NCBI GenBank assembly: GCA_027919835.1
Contig: JANVFP010000027.1
Coordinates: forward strand, 620,001-684,000
Direction: 5' to 3'
Origin: Lentinula raphanica
Lineage: Eukaryota > Basidiomycota > Agaricomycetes > Agaricales > Omphalotaceae
Length of the DNA stretch: 64,000 bases
Shown: positions 22,954 to 34,606 of the stretch, piece after piece
Layout of the letters: the number at the start of each line of letters is the position of its first letter
Position numbering within the stretch: the stretch's first letter is position 1
Notes under the pieces: model-generated
What the model was told of the DNA's origin: nothing
Database searches by the model: none
What the model saw: only the letters and a program-made list of their open reading frames with translations
Translations under genes and position numbers: made by a program

Positions 22954-24799
22954 CTACCAGATCCTAGTCTCAAGCAAGAGATCACTGTTGCTCTCCAAAC
23001 CGACGCAAGCCTTCAAGAACGACTCGAGCGCATTGCGTTGCCTGTTCAAGCTATTGACGACATCGGTGCCTACAAGAAACAAGGATACACATGAGTTCAC
23101 CAACAATGAACAATTGTTAAGATATTATAGGCTTACCAGGCTTGACGAGCGGAGCCTTCAACATGTAAGACAAGAGGGAGAGAACAGGGTACAAGGGAGC
23201 AAAGTCCTTGGGCTCTCCAGACGTCTTGCGGTACTTGACACGAGTGAGGAGTTCAGTGAGGATGGTGAGGTCCAAAATCAACGGAGTAGCGAGCAAGGAG
23301 TCCTAGAAAGACATGAGCACAAAGAGAAAGAACACTATAATTGGGACAAGTACCTCGCACTCATTGAAGATACTGATAGTGTTACGACCACCACAGAAGA
23401 TCTCAGAGTAATACTCATCGATGGCGCGCTTGGAGTCGCCGACGGCAGGAACATATTTGATGACCACGATATGATCAGGATGTTCCCCCTTGCCAACCGG
23501 AACACCCTTCGGTCCAACCTCAGGAGCTTTGTACAGCAAGCGGTTAGCGTCTACCATGTCGTCGACGACACTGCTCTTGCTAATCTCCTTGCTCTTGAAC
23601 TGCCTCTCGGCAGACAAGTTGTGCCCGTCGTTGTTTCCGAGATGATTGTAAGAGGCAATCGAAAGAGGCTTGATACCGGCATTGACCAAGAACTCGGCGA
23701 GAACGGACTTGAGCTTGGTCTGTCCAGACTTCAAGTCATCGCCACCGATGAAGGATTGGTGACGTTCAGCGAGTTCAATCACGCCAGGAACGAAGGTATT
23801 CTGGGGAGCACCGTTTACGAAAGGTTCACCCTCGAGGATAGCGGCAACGGCGAACAAGGTCGAGGGAGAAACCTCAGAGTGGGAAGACTTGATAGAGGCT
23901 AAGAGGTTATCAGCGGTATCATTGACACCTGGGATAATATCGCTGTATCTCTCGGTGTTGGCAGTCCAGAACACGACGACGCGGTCGAGGCCGTTATCTT
24001 CCTTGAATTTACGGATATCAGCGCGAATATGCTCAAGATGAGCTTGTTTGTCGTTCCCAGGAATGAGGTTATCAGCGCGCGCTTCCTGATTGGCTGCGAT
24101 GAAATCGGGATAATAAATGGAAGGAAGGGGCTTCCCGATGAGAGCCATATGGGGAGCAACCTGGCGTTGCAAGTCATAATCGAGCACCTTGGCGCGTTCC
24201 ATAGCTTTCTCCAAAGAGACGCCAGAGATGTCCCAACCTCCGAGAACAAGGTCATTGGGATGAACCATAGGAAGCACGTCGGATACAGGGACGTGGACAT
24301 CCTTGCCGGTGGCAGGATCGGTGCCAATACGAACGGTGGAAGCGCGAAGAACAGAACCGATATAGTTCGGCTGTTGGATACCCTCTTTGGTATGCCAAAC
24401 AATGTTGTGACGATTGGCGAGAATGGTCGCACAGAGGGTGGTACCATTGTTGCCTCCGACACCAATCATCATCAGACTATAACAGACGCGTTTGAGATAT
24501 CGGAATACATCGAAAGAAATGATTATGACTTACCCAGTCTTGGAAGGCGCGCGTTTAGTCTGAAACTCGAATGATTGCATGGTAGGATTGACGATGAATT
24601 GACCATTCGAGACCGTAACATCTGCACCGCGGTTCTGGAAGCTAGCAGTGATGTATTCGTCCGAGTAAGACGTGTTCTCGGACTGCACCACGATCGCATG
24701 GGGACGCCGAGCGGCGGTAGGGTGCACTGGAAGGATACCCTCGAGCTCGGATTCGGGAGTGTTGTAACCCGAAGAAGTAGTGTTGTTGTTGAGAGCCAT
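22954..24799 (-). CDS. INO1: Inositol-3-phosphate synthase (myo-inositol-1-phosphate synthase)
   Basis: Model complement(join(22954..23069, 23137..23302, 23354..24476, 24534..24799)), 556 aa, close to the family length. It converts glucose-6-phosphate to myo-inositol-3-phosphate with NAD in the cytosol, the first committed step of inositol and phosphatidylinositol synthesis. Diagnostic blocks: [10 protein letters not shown] (NAD-binding loop), [33 protein letters not shown], and [16 protein letters not shown] across the exon 2/3 junction. The C-terminal exon gives [14 protein letters not shown]. All introns have good GT-AG ends and phases (2, 0, 1). The start is the only ATG ahead of a normal N-terminus ([18 protein letters not shown]). 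Downstream (22305-22953) no gene is seen. Confidence 0.96.
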
Positions 24800-26805
24800 T
24801 TTTATTGATATGTTTAAAGCGATTACGATGAGGAAAGTGGATAGCTAGCTTCAGCAAGATATGAGAACGCCGGCACTGGTGTGCTTAGTACCGCGATGAG
24901 AGTTATGGACGCTGCAAAGTTGGTTTGAGTACATGCAAAGGTTGCAGATACCCTTCAGAGGATGTTTTGACAAGAAGTCACAGAGAAGTTAGAAGAATTC
25001 CAAGGTTCGAACGCTGAGAGAACGATGTGGTTGGAAGTAAGGAAGATTCGCCAAAAATCTGGACGTTATAAGTCTAAGCGGACTTTGAAAATCCTAAGCG
25101 AGAATGGCATAATAATTTCCAATTTCAGCCTTGCCGAGCAGCCGGCACAGCTGAATAATCCATTGTCTCCGAAATTTCGTCGGCGCTTCTTCTTAGCTTC
25201 TAACTCTCATGATCCACGGACCACCACCATCTTCAATGTTCATCACTGCTCGTCTAAGGAGCACCCTTATCGCATTACTTCGCCATCTAACAAAAATACT
25301 CTCCGCTCAGTGCGGTATATACTAGCTCAATAACAATCAATTTGAAAACTTCCATCTATCGATGAACACACGTTGTCGCCGGGTTATCGCCAAAATTTCT
25401 TTCTGATATAGTACTACTCAGAACATCAGAGTTATTTCTCATCAATCGCGAAACTTGATTATCCGACTTGGAAATGAAAGAACCTGTCTTGATATCACGA
25501 ACAACTTCCAAAGGTTGTTGTAATCGCGGCAATGTGGGTAAAGCATACGAAAACGCTGAGTTTCGCTTACCAGTACAAGCCCCATCTAGTTCATTCCTCT
25601 CAAGGTGAAAAGGATTGTACATAGATGATTGTCGACAAAAGGATGCGTGTGGTCACCTCAAGGCACTTGTATGTCATAAAACACCTGGAGTTCTGATTGT
25701 TCTTTACTTTTATCAGCTTCCAAAATGTGTGCTCTTGTAGGCAGTGCTTTCGGCAATGAAAATAATCAACGCTACCATCTGTTATCGTCAATCTTTTCCT
25801 TGATTTTGTACAAGCTCAGCATTGAAGAATCCTAAGGGAACTGGCACCCTTTCGGTGCCCCGTGCTGAAATCAGTCGCAGATAAATGGGTTCAACCGGTC
25901 ACAAGCTCGTAGCCGTTGCTTTGAATACAGATGCCTACAGATGCACGCGATAGACGATAGGGGGTATATGTACGCGCTGATAGATCATATCACCATGAGT
26001 TTGTTGTTGCTATTCTAGACCGTTTGGAGCTCCAAGTTTCCTTTGTTCCTCTCAGTTTCCAGTTGGACATAAAATCAGGATTTTTCCGGCTGCCGTAGGT
26101 TGGCAAACCCCTAGCAAACAGGCTTCGGCAAAAGATTGGAGTCCGACTGAAATCAAGATGTAAGAGGCCCTTTAATTCATAGCTAGAAGGCGACGAAGAG
26201 AGTCTTTCGAAATAAGGTTACTTGACGCGGCATTTTCAGTAACATTGTTCATTCAATTCAACAAATTCACCGTGAAAAAATCTTCTTATTACGACCAATG
26301 GGTGATGAGCCCTAGTGCCTTGATATGTATGTTGTACACACCACTCATTCTTTTGAGAGCCGTACTTGCTAAGCACAACTTCGCTGTTGACAATGAAGCG
26401 AAATCGCGAACTCACCGAGTCATGATGACAATCGTTTTCGTTGTTCAGAAGGAAAGCCGAGTGACGTTTGAGAGTCGAGAGGCTCAAGTTGGACACATTT
26501 AAACTTCAAACATCATTATTTTTATCGTGTCATCCACCGAGGTTGACAACGAAAATCAGAGATTTACTTATTGGTAAAGAGCATGTCAACAGTCAACACA
26601 ATGCATACTAGAATCCTTAGCATAGAGTAAAAAATATGAGAGCAGCAGCTCTGAAACCTCCGAATATTACAGGGGAGTCTCGAAACTCGCTGAAAAAAGA
26701 AACGCATTGGATCTAGAAGGACCACACAGATGTGAGTATTGAGACACAGCGAGTCTCTGGGAATAGTGTTAGATAGACCGTACACGGAGCAATTGAATCC
26801 TACCG
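24800..26805. other. Intergenic, 2 kb
   Basis: 24800-25100 is the INO1 upstream region. From 25100 to 26805 there are only short, low-quality open frames on both strands. I see no RNA gene or repeat I can support. Confidence 0.45.
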
Positions 26806-27532
26806 TCAATGATTTCTTCGATAGTCAGCAGCGCCACCAAGTCCCCAATAGTAGCCACCATTGCTTCCAGAGGCAGCAGGATTACCTCCAGAAGTAGTGG
26901 AATAAGCCCCATATGTTTGATTGGTCCAATAGTTTCCGTGCACTTGCGCCCTCAGGCCACTGGCGGAAGTGACGGTAGAAGAATGGCGGGAAATGAAGTA
27001 TTTAGGTGGTTCGTGGATGTATGTCATGTCGTTGCTCTGAGCATGACCCATACATTCTTCGTATAGAGCCCAGACGTTTGGACAGTGAATGTATCCGTTA
27101 TCATGAAGATTGCGAACGGCTTCTCTGAACCAAACCCGACAATGAAAAATATTTTCACCGATGACCGCTTGTTCATGTAGAGGAACCGTCATGGGAATTT
27201 CGCGCATGAGGGGAACAATATGGTTGAATATAGTCTCGAAGTTGGTAAGCGGGAATGTCCCTAAACCATCTAAGTATTAGGCGAAAGGATGGCAACTCAA
27301 AAAAATCACGATACACACCTATCTTGACCATGGCACACAAGGTAGAAGATGCAAGGAGATCGTGCGGTTTGGGTTCTTCGAAACGCCAGTAACTGCCGTA
27401 CTGTCTCGCTTGTAGTTTATATGCATTCCTCTCGTCAACGACAAGAAAAATCCCCCAATGAAATGTGCCATTACTGTTGGAAAACATGCAGGCAAGAATT
27501 TCGCCAGGGGTCAATGCACTGAGGACGGACAT
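26806..27532 (-). CDS. Unknown FHW-motif protein, left-arm copy
   Basis: Model complement(join(26806..27269, 27319..27532)), 225 aa; donor GTGTGT at 27318, phase 1. The N-terminal region (MSVLSALTPGEILACMFSNS, GTFHWGIFLVVD, WRFEEPKP) and the block FHCRVWFREAVRNLHDNGYI.CPNVWALYEECM resemble fungal proteins of unknown function that carry a strand-rich FHW domain; I cannot name the Pfam family with certainty. The C-terminal tail is Gly/Ser/Tyr-rich. It is a paralogue of the plus-strand gene at 34607-35407 within the inverted duplication. A 5' UTR intron (about 27546-27605) matches one in the other copy. Confidence 0.72.
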
Positions 27533-28844
27533 CTTTGAACCTGAGTTGGACTAGATATTCTGCAGGTTAACATAACGTTGCATGAGCAGCGTTCATATAC
27601 TCGCCTGCTAATTTCTGTGATACTGCAGAAAGGGTTCAAGTTTAATGTCGAAGAGGAATTCTTCTTGCTCTTTAAATCACTTATGGACACACAGTGACGG
27701 TGTCTTTCCTTTTGAGGTTTAGACACAAGTTCTCCTAGTTTACAGCCTCGGTAACTTGTAATTTTTCTAGGTTGGGGGAATTGTTTACTAGTTAATTTTG
27801 TCCAATAAGGACCCACATACGTACCGTCATTGCAGGACTACTATGTCATTGTGGGAAAGTCAATAAAAGAAACATAAACAAAAACTCGCTAATAGAAAAA
27901 TTATTGTTGGACCCACCAGTGAGTCGGACGAGCCATTTTTGTAAGTCTTTGTACTATTTTACACTTCAACTTCCGACCTACACCGACTTCAACGTGCGGA
28001 ACTACTTGATATGGATCTACAAAGACAAGTCAGAGTGATTCAATGAGTACAACAGAGCTAGCATATTGAGCGACGTGTAACGGATCATCGATCAGTTTCT
28101 GAGTAGCGGGCGGCACCCACTGATTATCTGGCGATTTTCGTTAGCTTAGGCTAGCTATCAGTGATATTAGCGTTCGTTAGTCACGAATGCGATTGTCTGC
28201 GACAGAAAGTTGTACCGATTTTTCAACGTCACTCCCAGATTGAGCAGAGACGGAAAGTTAATGAATAGTAATGAATTGAGTTAGAACTAGTTAGGGGTAT
28301 TGACGATATTTGCCTCGCTTCCAGAGGAACCGAATTCGGGGTGCTCGGAGTGCAATGTCCATGAGGTACGATCGCGAGCGCGGCGAGTTGGAGTCGATAC
28401 CGTTTTTGAGCTTCAAAAACGAGTCAGTCAGTATATTCAGCTGTGAACAAACGGTTTAGCGCGATTGAAGTTGCGTCAATTGCGTCCTGACCTAGCCTGA
28501 CCTCCGAGTATATGTCAGAACTTCTACAGCTTCGTTTTCCAAGAAGAAATTTCTGAAATCTCTCGTACACTGTCCAACGGTATGATGATTGATCTAGTAT
28601 GAGCAGTTGGCTGCAGTTGGCAGCAGTGACAGATAGCGCTCAACGCTCTATAGGCTTAGCGCTGAAAATGACAGATTCTCACGGTCCCCAACAACCAACT
28701 TTCTCTGAAATTTTGAACTTGGGCAGAATTTAGCAGCGGTTACTCGCAATGGAGCCCATTATTCCTTACACCCCACTGCCTGAACGGTAGGGGTGTTTTT
28801 TTCCTGACTTTCAGAATTCTAATTTACATCTGACTAGATATTCG

Positions 28845-29732
28845 ATGAAAACCTTCCAAGTTAACTGGTTGTGGTCGATATGGCACTGTGTACCTACTAA
28901 GTGTCGCCTTCTCATTTATCGAGCCCTGCTCCATACACTCGGACGTAGACAGGGGATGAGCTCAGTGTTTCGTATCCCTTTCGGTTTCTACGTCAAGCTC
29001 AGTCGGGCTCCGAGTGAGGCCCCCGCGATGGATTTCGTACGCGCCAATACCACCATTCCTGTTCCTGCTGTTCTAGACTGCATAGAATGGCTTCAAAATG
29101 ACGATAGGAAGCTGCTTTACCCCGTTGGTCCTACCGTTCGTTGGCTTATAGTGATGCGAGGCTTACCCGGAAAGCCCATTGAGCACGGAGAGGAGAACAT
29201 GCTACGCTCCCCTTCAAAAGAACAGCTGGCAAATTTACGACATGATCTGGCTGACTGTGTCAATCAGCTTCGCACTCTTACACCACCCGACCCACAGAAA
29301 GTCAGTAGTTTCCTCGGCGGAGGGATTTACAGCTTTCGAATCGACGAGTCGCCCAGGCCTACTGGACCTTTCAGCAGTCCTGCCCATTTTCATTCCCAGG
29401 TCTTTTGCACGGCTTACCCAGACTATCCGGACGAGGCGGACGACAACCTCAAACGTCTTATAGCCGAAAGACCACACAAAGAATATAAGATCAAATTTAC
29501 TCATGGAGATATCTTGCCACACAATATCTTGGTTGACGATGAGCTTCACATCACAGGTCTTATTGATTGGGAATGTGCAAGCTGGATGCCCGAATACTGG
29601 GAGAAAGCGAGCTCTCTTCGTTCGTTTTGGATTCGTGTGCTTTCTTGGACTGCCGTTGTCCAGGATAGCTTTCCGGAGTATAGTGACGATATGATTCTCG
29701 AGTACAGGATTCAAGTCTGCTATACCCCATGA
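28845..29732 (+). CDS. APH/phosphotransferase-family kinase-like protein, left-arm copy
   Basis: Single-exon gene, 295 aa. The catalytic signature FTHGDILPHNILVDD and LIDWECA corresponds to the HGDxxxxN Brenner loop and the D-W/F metal-binding motif of aminoglycoside-phosphotransferase-like (PF01636) proteins. The N-terminal SSVFRIPFGFYVKLS and PAMDFVRANTTIPVPAV fit the ATP-binding lobe and the typical TTIPVP segment. Fungal members are common and mostly of unknown substrate; antibiotic resistance should not be assumed. All key residues are present. Near-identical to the minus-strand gene at 32293-33180. Confidence 0.82.
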   Translation: MKTFQVNWLWSIWHCVPTKCRLLIYRALLHTLGRRQGMSSVFRIPFGFYVKLSRAPSEAPAMDFVRANTTIPVPAVLDCIEWLQNDDRKLLYPVGPTVRWLIVMRGLPGKPIEHGEENMLRSPSKEQLANLRHDLADCVNQLRTLTPPDPQKVSSFLGGGIYSFRIDESPRPTGPFSSPAHFHSQVFCTAYPDYPDEADDNLKRLIAERPHKEYKIKFTHGDILPHNILVDDELHITGLIDWECASWMPEYWEKASSLRSFWIRVLSWTAVVQDSFPEYSDDMILEYRIQVCYTP

Positions 29733-30056
29733 GCTAGAATTAGAGTCTGAAGGAGCCTTGCGGCCCTTCTGTATGCATGTAGTTGTTCCAGTCCTAAGGC
29801 AGGCTCAATCACGGTATCATTCAGTGTTCGTCCATCTTCCGTTTCAAGTTTCTTATCCGCCACCTAGCATACAACCTGAAGATGGTCATTGTGGGTTCAT
29901 GGTAGAGTAGTATGGCTAGATCATATATGATATGAAGCTTGACCCCGTCAACTGAGATTGGTCGGGCATGTAAGTAGGGAAACAAGAAACAAGAAACTAA
30001 TAACTTGAAGTAGTGACCGGCCCGGAAAGCCGGAGAAAACTTTCGTTCTCTCTGTC

Positions 30057-31866
30057 ATGTTCTCCGTTGCGTCCAAATCCGTGAGCCGTCGTGTCCTCGT
30101 CCAGTCAACACGATGTGTCTCTCAAAAACCTTCCCGGTCTACAACATCTAACCCTGCATCGACGTCTCCATCTTCACCTTCAGCAACACAAAACACCCAG
30201 CTCAAGGAGACCGAAGCCTCAGAGCCGTTGTTAACACGCTCGAGTGTCCCTAGCTTGGATTTTTCACCTCCAGATCCTACTGAACAACGGACAGGAGCAT
30301 CCTCGCGCGATAACATGTCCTCTGCAGACAGACAACGGCGTACAATGGCAAGAGCCGCTTTTGGATTGTTCACTTTAGGTATTGGTCTTCAGATGGTTTA
30401 TATGGGACGTGAGTGGGAGCCAGAGGAGCTTCGGGCGAAGAAGATGGTACGTTATAAATTTTCTCATGCATTTGCCCACGTCATTAATTCTTCTTTGGCC
30501 TCAGACTTTAGAAAATGCGCCAGCTGGTCGATGGGAACGCACAAAGAGTCGATATTCAGATATCTTCTCGGTGTGTGAAATAGTCCTGCCCAATACCTCT
30601 TGCTCATGCATTTCTTTCAGTTCTTCAGCGATCCAGTCATGCCCGAATTACTGCCTCCTCGAACGGCGGCACAATACCCACCATCCGCAAAACCTTACAC
30701 TCTTTTGGTTTCTGTTGACGACTTATTAGTAACTTCTACCTGGGACGTATGTGCTTATACAAGGCACCTTCTATGGTTATCCCCAGCTCATTTTCGTCTT
30801 CACAGCGCCAACATGGTTGGAGAACTGCTAAACGACCTGGAGTAGATTATTTCCTGGCATATCTATCTCAATTTTATGAGGTGGTGATTTTCACAACACA
30901 GTATTCCTACGTGAGTGAACCGGTTATCTGTCTTCAGCCATTGTGTGATTTATCATTGGTCTGCAGACCGCAATGCCGATCATTGACAAGCTCGACCGCT
31001 ATAACTTCTACATCGAACATCGTCTCTTCCGAGAACACACCCGATCCCAAAACGGCACTGTAGTCAAGGTATGTAACTTGAGTTGACTGAATACAAAACC
31101 TAGAAATCATTTATTCTACGCAGGATTTATCATATCTAAACCGTGACCTCTCAAAAGTTATCCTACTCGACACGCATCCTGAACATGTTTCGACACATCC
31201 TGAGAACGCATTGATCATTCCAGCCTGGAAAGGCGACTCCAAGGACAATGGGCTGGTTGCGATGATTCCTTTCCTAGAATGTAGGTCTAGATCTAAGTGC
31301 TGTTCGGCGTCTCAAATTTTCATACATCACATTGTTACAGCTATAGCCATCTACAAACCTGCAGACGTCCGACCAATAATCACCGCATACCACGACAAAA
31401 ATATTCCTCTTGAATACGCCAAGCGGGAAGCCGAAGGCAAACAAAAACATATCGAGAATTGGAGGCAGAACAAGGGATCTTCCAGTAACTCGTTTGGCGG
31501 TTTCTTTGGTGTCTCTGTAAGTACTCGCTACTACGTCTGAGTCTTTTCTTTCGGGCTCATTCCCTTCAGTCTCGATCAACACAAAACGCACCGCCCACCT
31601 ACCTCGAACAAAAACGCAAAGAGGCTCAACAACAGTATAAAGAAGAACAGGCGTACATTGCGAAAAACAAGGAATACTTTGAGAGTCTGCTGAAGCACGA
31701 GCAGGATGTCATGGCTGCACAGGCTCCGAGTAATCTTTGGGAGGTGTTCGAGACGATGCGAGGGAACCCGAAGGTGCCTGATGCTAATATTCCACCTCCA
31801 CCTCCGCCGCCGCCTGGGATGGGTTTCGTGATACCACCACCACAGACGACTCCAAAATCTTCATGA
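30057..31866 (+). CDS. TIM50: Mitochondrial import inner membrane translocase subunit Tim50
   Basis: Eight exons: 30057..30446, 30505..30570, 30621..30746, 30806..30910, 30967..31068, 31124..31280, 31341..31516, 31570..31866; 472 aa. The N-terminus is an Arg/Ser-rich presequence ([19 protein letters not shown]). A Ser/Pro linker and one TM helix ([17 protein letters not shown]) come next, then GREWEPEEL. An FCP1/HAD-like domain follows: [27 protein letters not shown] (the DxDx motif is degenerate, as in Tim50), [37 protein letters not shown] and [11 protein letters not shown]. The C-terminal half is coiled-coil-like and ends in a polyproline stretch. Tim50 is the presequence receptor of the TIM23 complex, exposed to the intermembrane space. 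It is single-copy apart from the broken duplicate at 35925-36441. Confidence 0.94.
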
Positions 31867-32292
31867 GATGTGTACGTTCAGCCATAGGACTAAGTCGAGT
31901 GTTCTTGTGCGCTAGCGTATATACCTCGTGGGATGCCCTGGAAATTCATGCTCTGTCCAACGATGTAACACCTGCCCACGACTTGACTATGATGAAGGAG
32001 ATGTGTAGTGGACTATTGGTATATCTTATATAATTGCGATCCACACGTAGATCAATTCTAGACCCCAGCTCAACGTCAACAATTCTCAGTACTGTCTCAA
32101 AAAAATATACTGGAACAGAACTTTTCATCTCTTACATAGATTCTCGGAGTCATGCCCAGCTTCATTCATTATCATTATGATTCGAGGCTCCAATACCCAC
32201 ATATTGAGGCCCACTCCAAAGCATAATGCATTTTGAATTGCACAACTACCAGCATGAAGACAGGATCAGATTTGAAATTCTGATTTTGTAGC
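31867..32292. other. Intergenic between TIM50 and the APH copy
   Basis: Convergent 3' ends; no gene seen. The inversion junction must lie here or at about 29.75-30.05 kb. Confidence 0.45.
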
Positions 32293-33180
32293 TCAGGCGG
32301 TATACCAGACTTGGATTCTAGACTCGAGAATCATATCGTCACTATACTCCGGAAAGCTATCCTGGACAACGGCCGTCCAAGAAAGCACACGAATCCAAAA
32401 CGAACGAAGAGAGCTCGCTTTCTCCCAGTATTCGGGCATCCAGCTTGCACATTCCCAATCGATAAGACCTGTGATGTGAAGCTCATCGTCAACCAAGATA
32501 TTGTGGGGCAGGATATCTCCATGGGTGAACTTGATCTTGTATTCTTTGTGTGGTCGTTCAGCTATAAGACGTTTGAGGTTATCGTCCGCCTCGTCCGGAT
32601 AGTCTGGGTAAGCCGTGCAAAAGACCTGGGAGTGAAAATGGGCAGGGCTCGTGAAAGGTCCGGTAGGTCTGAGTGCTTCGTCGATTCGAAAGCTATAGAT
32701 CCCTCCACCGAGGAAACTACTGACTTTCTGTGGGTCGGGTGGTGTAAGAGTGCGAAGCTGATTGACACAGTCAGCCAGGTCATGTCGTAAGTTCTTCAGC
32801 TGTTCTTGTGAAGCGGTGTGTATCATGTTTTTCTCTCCACGCCGAATGGGTTTTCCGGGTAAGCCTCGCATCACTATAAGCCAGCAGACAGTAGGACCAA
32901 CGGAGTGAAGCAGCTTCCTATCGTCATTTTGAAGCCATTCTATGCAGTCTAGAACAGCAGGAACAGGAATGGTGGTATTGGCGCGTACGAAATCCATCGC
33001 GGGGGCCTCACTCGGAGCCCGACTGAGCTTGACGTAGAGCCCGAAAGGGATGCGAAACACTGAGCTCATCCCCTGTCTCCGTCCGAGTGTATGGAGTAGC
33101 GCTCGATAAAAGAGAAGGCGACACTTGGTAGGAACACAGTGCCATATCGACCACAACCAATTAACATGGAAGATTTTCAT
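32293..33180 (-). CDS. APH/phosphotransferase-family kinase-like protein, right-arm copy
   Basis: Single exon, 295 aa, the same length as the copy at 28845-29732 and differing at few positions (for example MKIFHVNW against MKTFQVNW, and changes around residues 92-135). It keeps FTHGDILPHNILVDD and LIDWECASW, so both copies appear functional. It is much better conserved between the arms than the surrounding non-coding DNA, which suggests selection on the protein or gene conversion. Confidence 0.82.
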   Translation of the reverse strand: MKIFHVNWLWSIWHCVPTKCRLLFYRALLHTLGRRQGMSSVFRIPFGLYVKLSRAPSEAPAMDFVRANTTIPVPAVLDCIEWLQNDDRKLLHSVGPTVCWLIVMRGLPGKPIRRGEKNMIHTASQEQLKNLRHDLADCVNQLRTLTPPDPQKVSSFLGGGIYSFRIDEALRPTGPFTSPAHFHSQVFCTAYPDYPDEADDNLKRLIAERPHKEYKIKFTHGDILPHNILVDDELHITGLIDWECASWMPEYWEKASSLRSFWIRVLSWTAVVQDSFPEYSDDMILESRIQVWYTA

Positions 33181-33398
33181 CGAATATCTGATCAGATGTA
33201 AGTTAGAATTCTGAACGTCAGGGAAAAACCCGCCCCTACCGTTCAGGCAGTGGGGTGTAAGGAATAATGGGCTGCATTGCGAGTAACCGCTGCTGAATTC
33301 TGCCCAAGTATGTTCTGAAGTTGAAGTTCAAAGATTCAGAGAAAGTCGGTTGTGATCTGTCAGTCCGCACCTGTGATTCGTCATCACCCGTGACCTGT

Positions 33399-33420
33399 TA
33401 GGTTAGGTTAGGTTAGGGTT
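33399..33420 (+). repeat. Interstitial telomere-like TTAGG repeat
   Basis: Three TTAGG units followed by a TTAGGG and GTT. Fungal telomeres are usually TTAGGG, so the match is imperfect. It lies in the promoter region between the divergent APH (-) and FHW (+) genes of the right arm. Confidence 0.6.
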
Positions 33421-34445
33421 CGGGGTTCTCACCGTGCACGACCGTGAGAATATTTTATAGCGCCGACACGGAGATATCATTGATTATCATCGCTATGATG
33501 ATCTTCTGAAGTTCTCACGAGCAAAGATTTCAGCAAATTCTCACTGTTGGAAGATGTCGATAAAGCTGTAGAAGCTCTGACATGTACTCGGAGGTAAGGA
33601 TGCAATCCTGACTGCGCTCTCACATTCAAGCTAGTAGTGTTGAATATTCGAGTCATATTGCTCTTTTTGGAGCTCAAAAAAACAGTGTCAAATTCAAGAG
33701 GTTCAAATCCCGAAGTTCCAGAGGCACTCGAGAACGCACCTCGTGGACATTGCACTCCGAGCTCCCTGAATCTGGTTCTCTCGGTTTGTACCAGCTTCGA
33801 AGCGAGGCAAATATATCGGCAATCGTCAACAGTGACCCCGATTTTTTAAAGCCACTGTCAGTGTCCGATATCATGGACGCAACTCTGCTTCAACTGGGCT
33901 CTCCGACTACGAAATCAATGATCGCTGCAGCTCTCCTGCTCTTCATCGCAGACAGTCACGTTCGTAAATGACAAACGCTCACTGGCATATACTGGCATAT
34001 ACTGCTCAGATACATACTGAGTGGATTTTTGGGGGTGCCAATCTAAGGTAATTTGTAAAGCACTACTCAGAACCTGATCACTTACACGTTGCATTATTCA
34101 AGAACGACTTTTTTTCTTGAACTATTGCGGCTAGCCAGGCTAACACGTTGCTCGATTTCTAGGTTACTAGCTGTTGTGGCCATAGAATCATTCTGACTCA
34201 CTTGCGTAGATTGATATCAAGTAACTGGCACTGGCACATCTAGATCTGCACACTGAGAGTACTTACAAACATGACTCGTCCAAGGTGGGTCCAACACTGT
34301 TTTTCGATTATCAAAAAATTTTTTGACCTTTCCGCGAATGACAGCACTCCTTCTTTGCAGTACAGGTCACAGGTGGGAATTATTTAGGAGAACTTATGTC
34401 TAAGCCTTGTAAGGAAACCCACTGTGACTGTGTGTTCACAAATGG

Positions 34446-34452
34446 TATAAAA
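34446..34452 (+). promoter_or_regulatory. TATA box of the right-arm FHW gene
   Basis: TATAAAA, 155 nt before the ATG at 34607. A 5' UTR intron (donor GTGAGT near 34530, acceptor TTCTAG near 34586) lies between, which puts the transcription start at a normal distance. Confidence 0.55.
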
Positions 34453-34606
34453 AGCAAAGAAAAATCATTTGTTTCTACATTGGAATCGAGAAGTTCGAAG
34501 CCTGTCTATACTATCACAGAAATTGGCAGGTGAGTTTACATGATTTGTACTCATGCGACGTTCATTTGACTTGTGGTACTTCTAGTCCAAGTTCAACTTA
34601 TAGTAA

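Larger units (their letters stand above)
26800..29760 (+). repeat. Inverted duplication, left arm
   Basis: This arm contains the FHW gene (-), about 1.3 kb of intergenic sequence and the APH-like kinase gene (+). The same order in reverse complement fills 32270-35410. Conservation covers the intergenic part too: for example GACGATATTTGCCTCGCTT, then CTCGGAGTGCAATGTCCA, near 28313-28362 against the minus strand of 33746-33833. The arms are diverged, so the event is not recent. Confidence 0.8.

Noticed and set aside
28845..29732. Antibiotic resistance gene
   Set aside because: The APH fold is widespread in fungi with unknown substrates; nothing in the sequence indicates aminoglycoside specificity.
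33690..33715. tRNA-like B-box (GGTTCAAATCC)
   Set aside because: No matching acceptor stem, D-arm or anticodon arm upstream.
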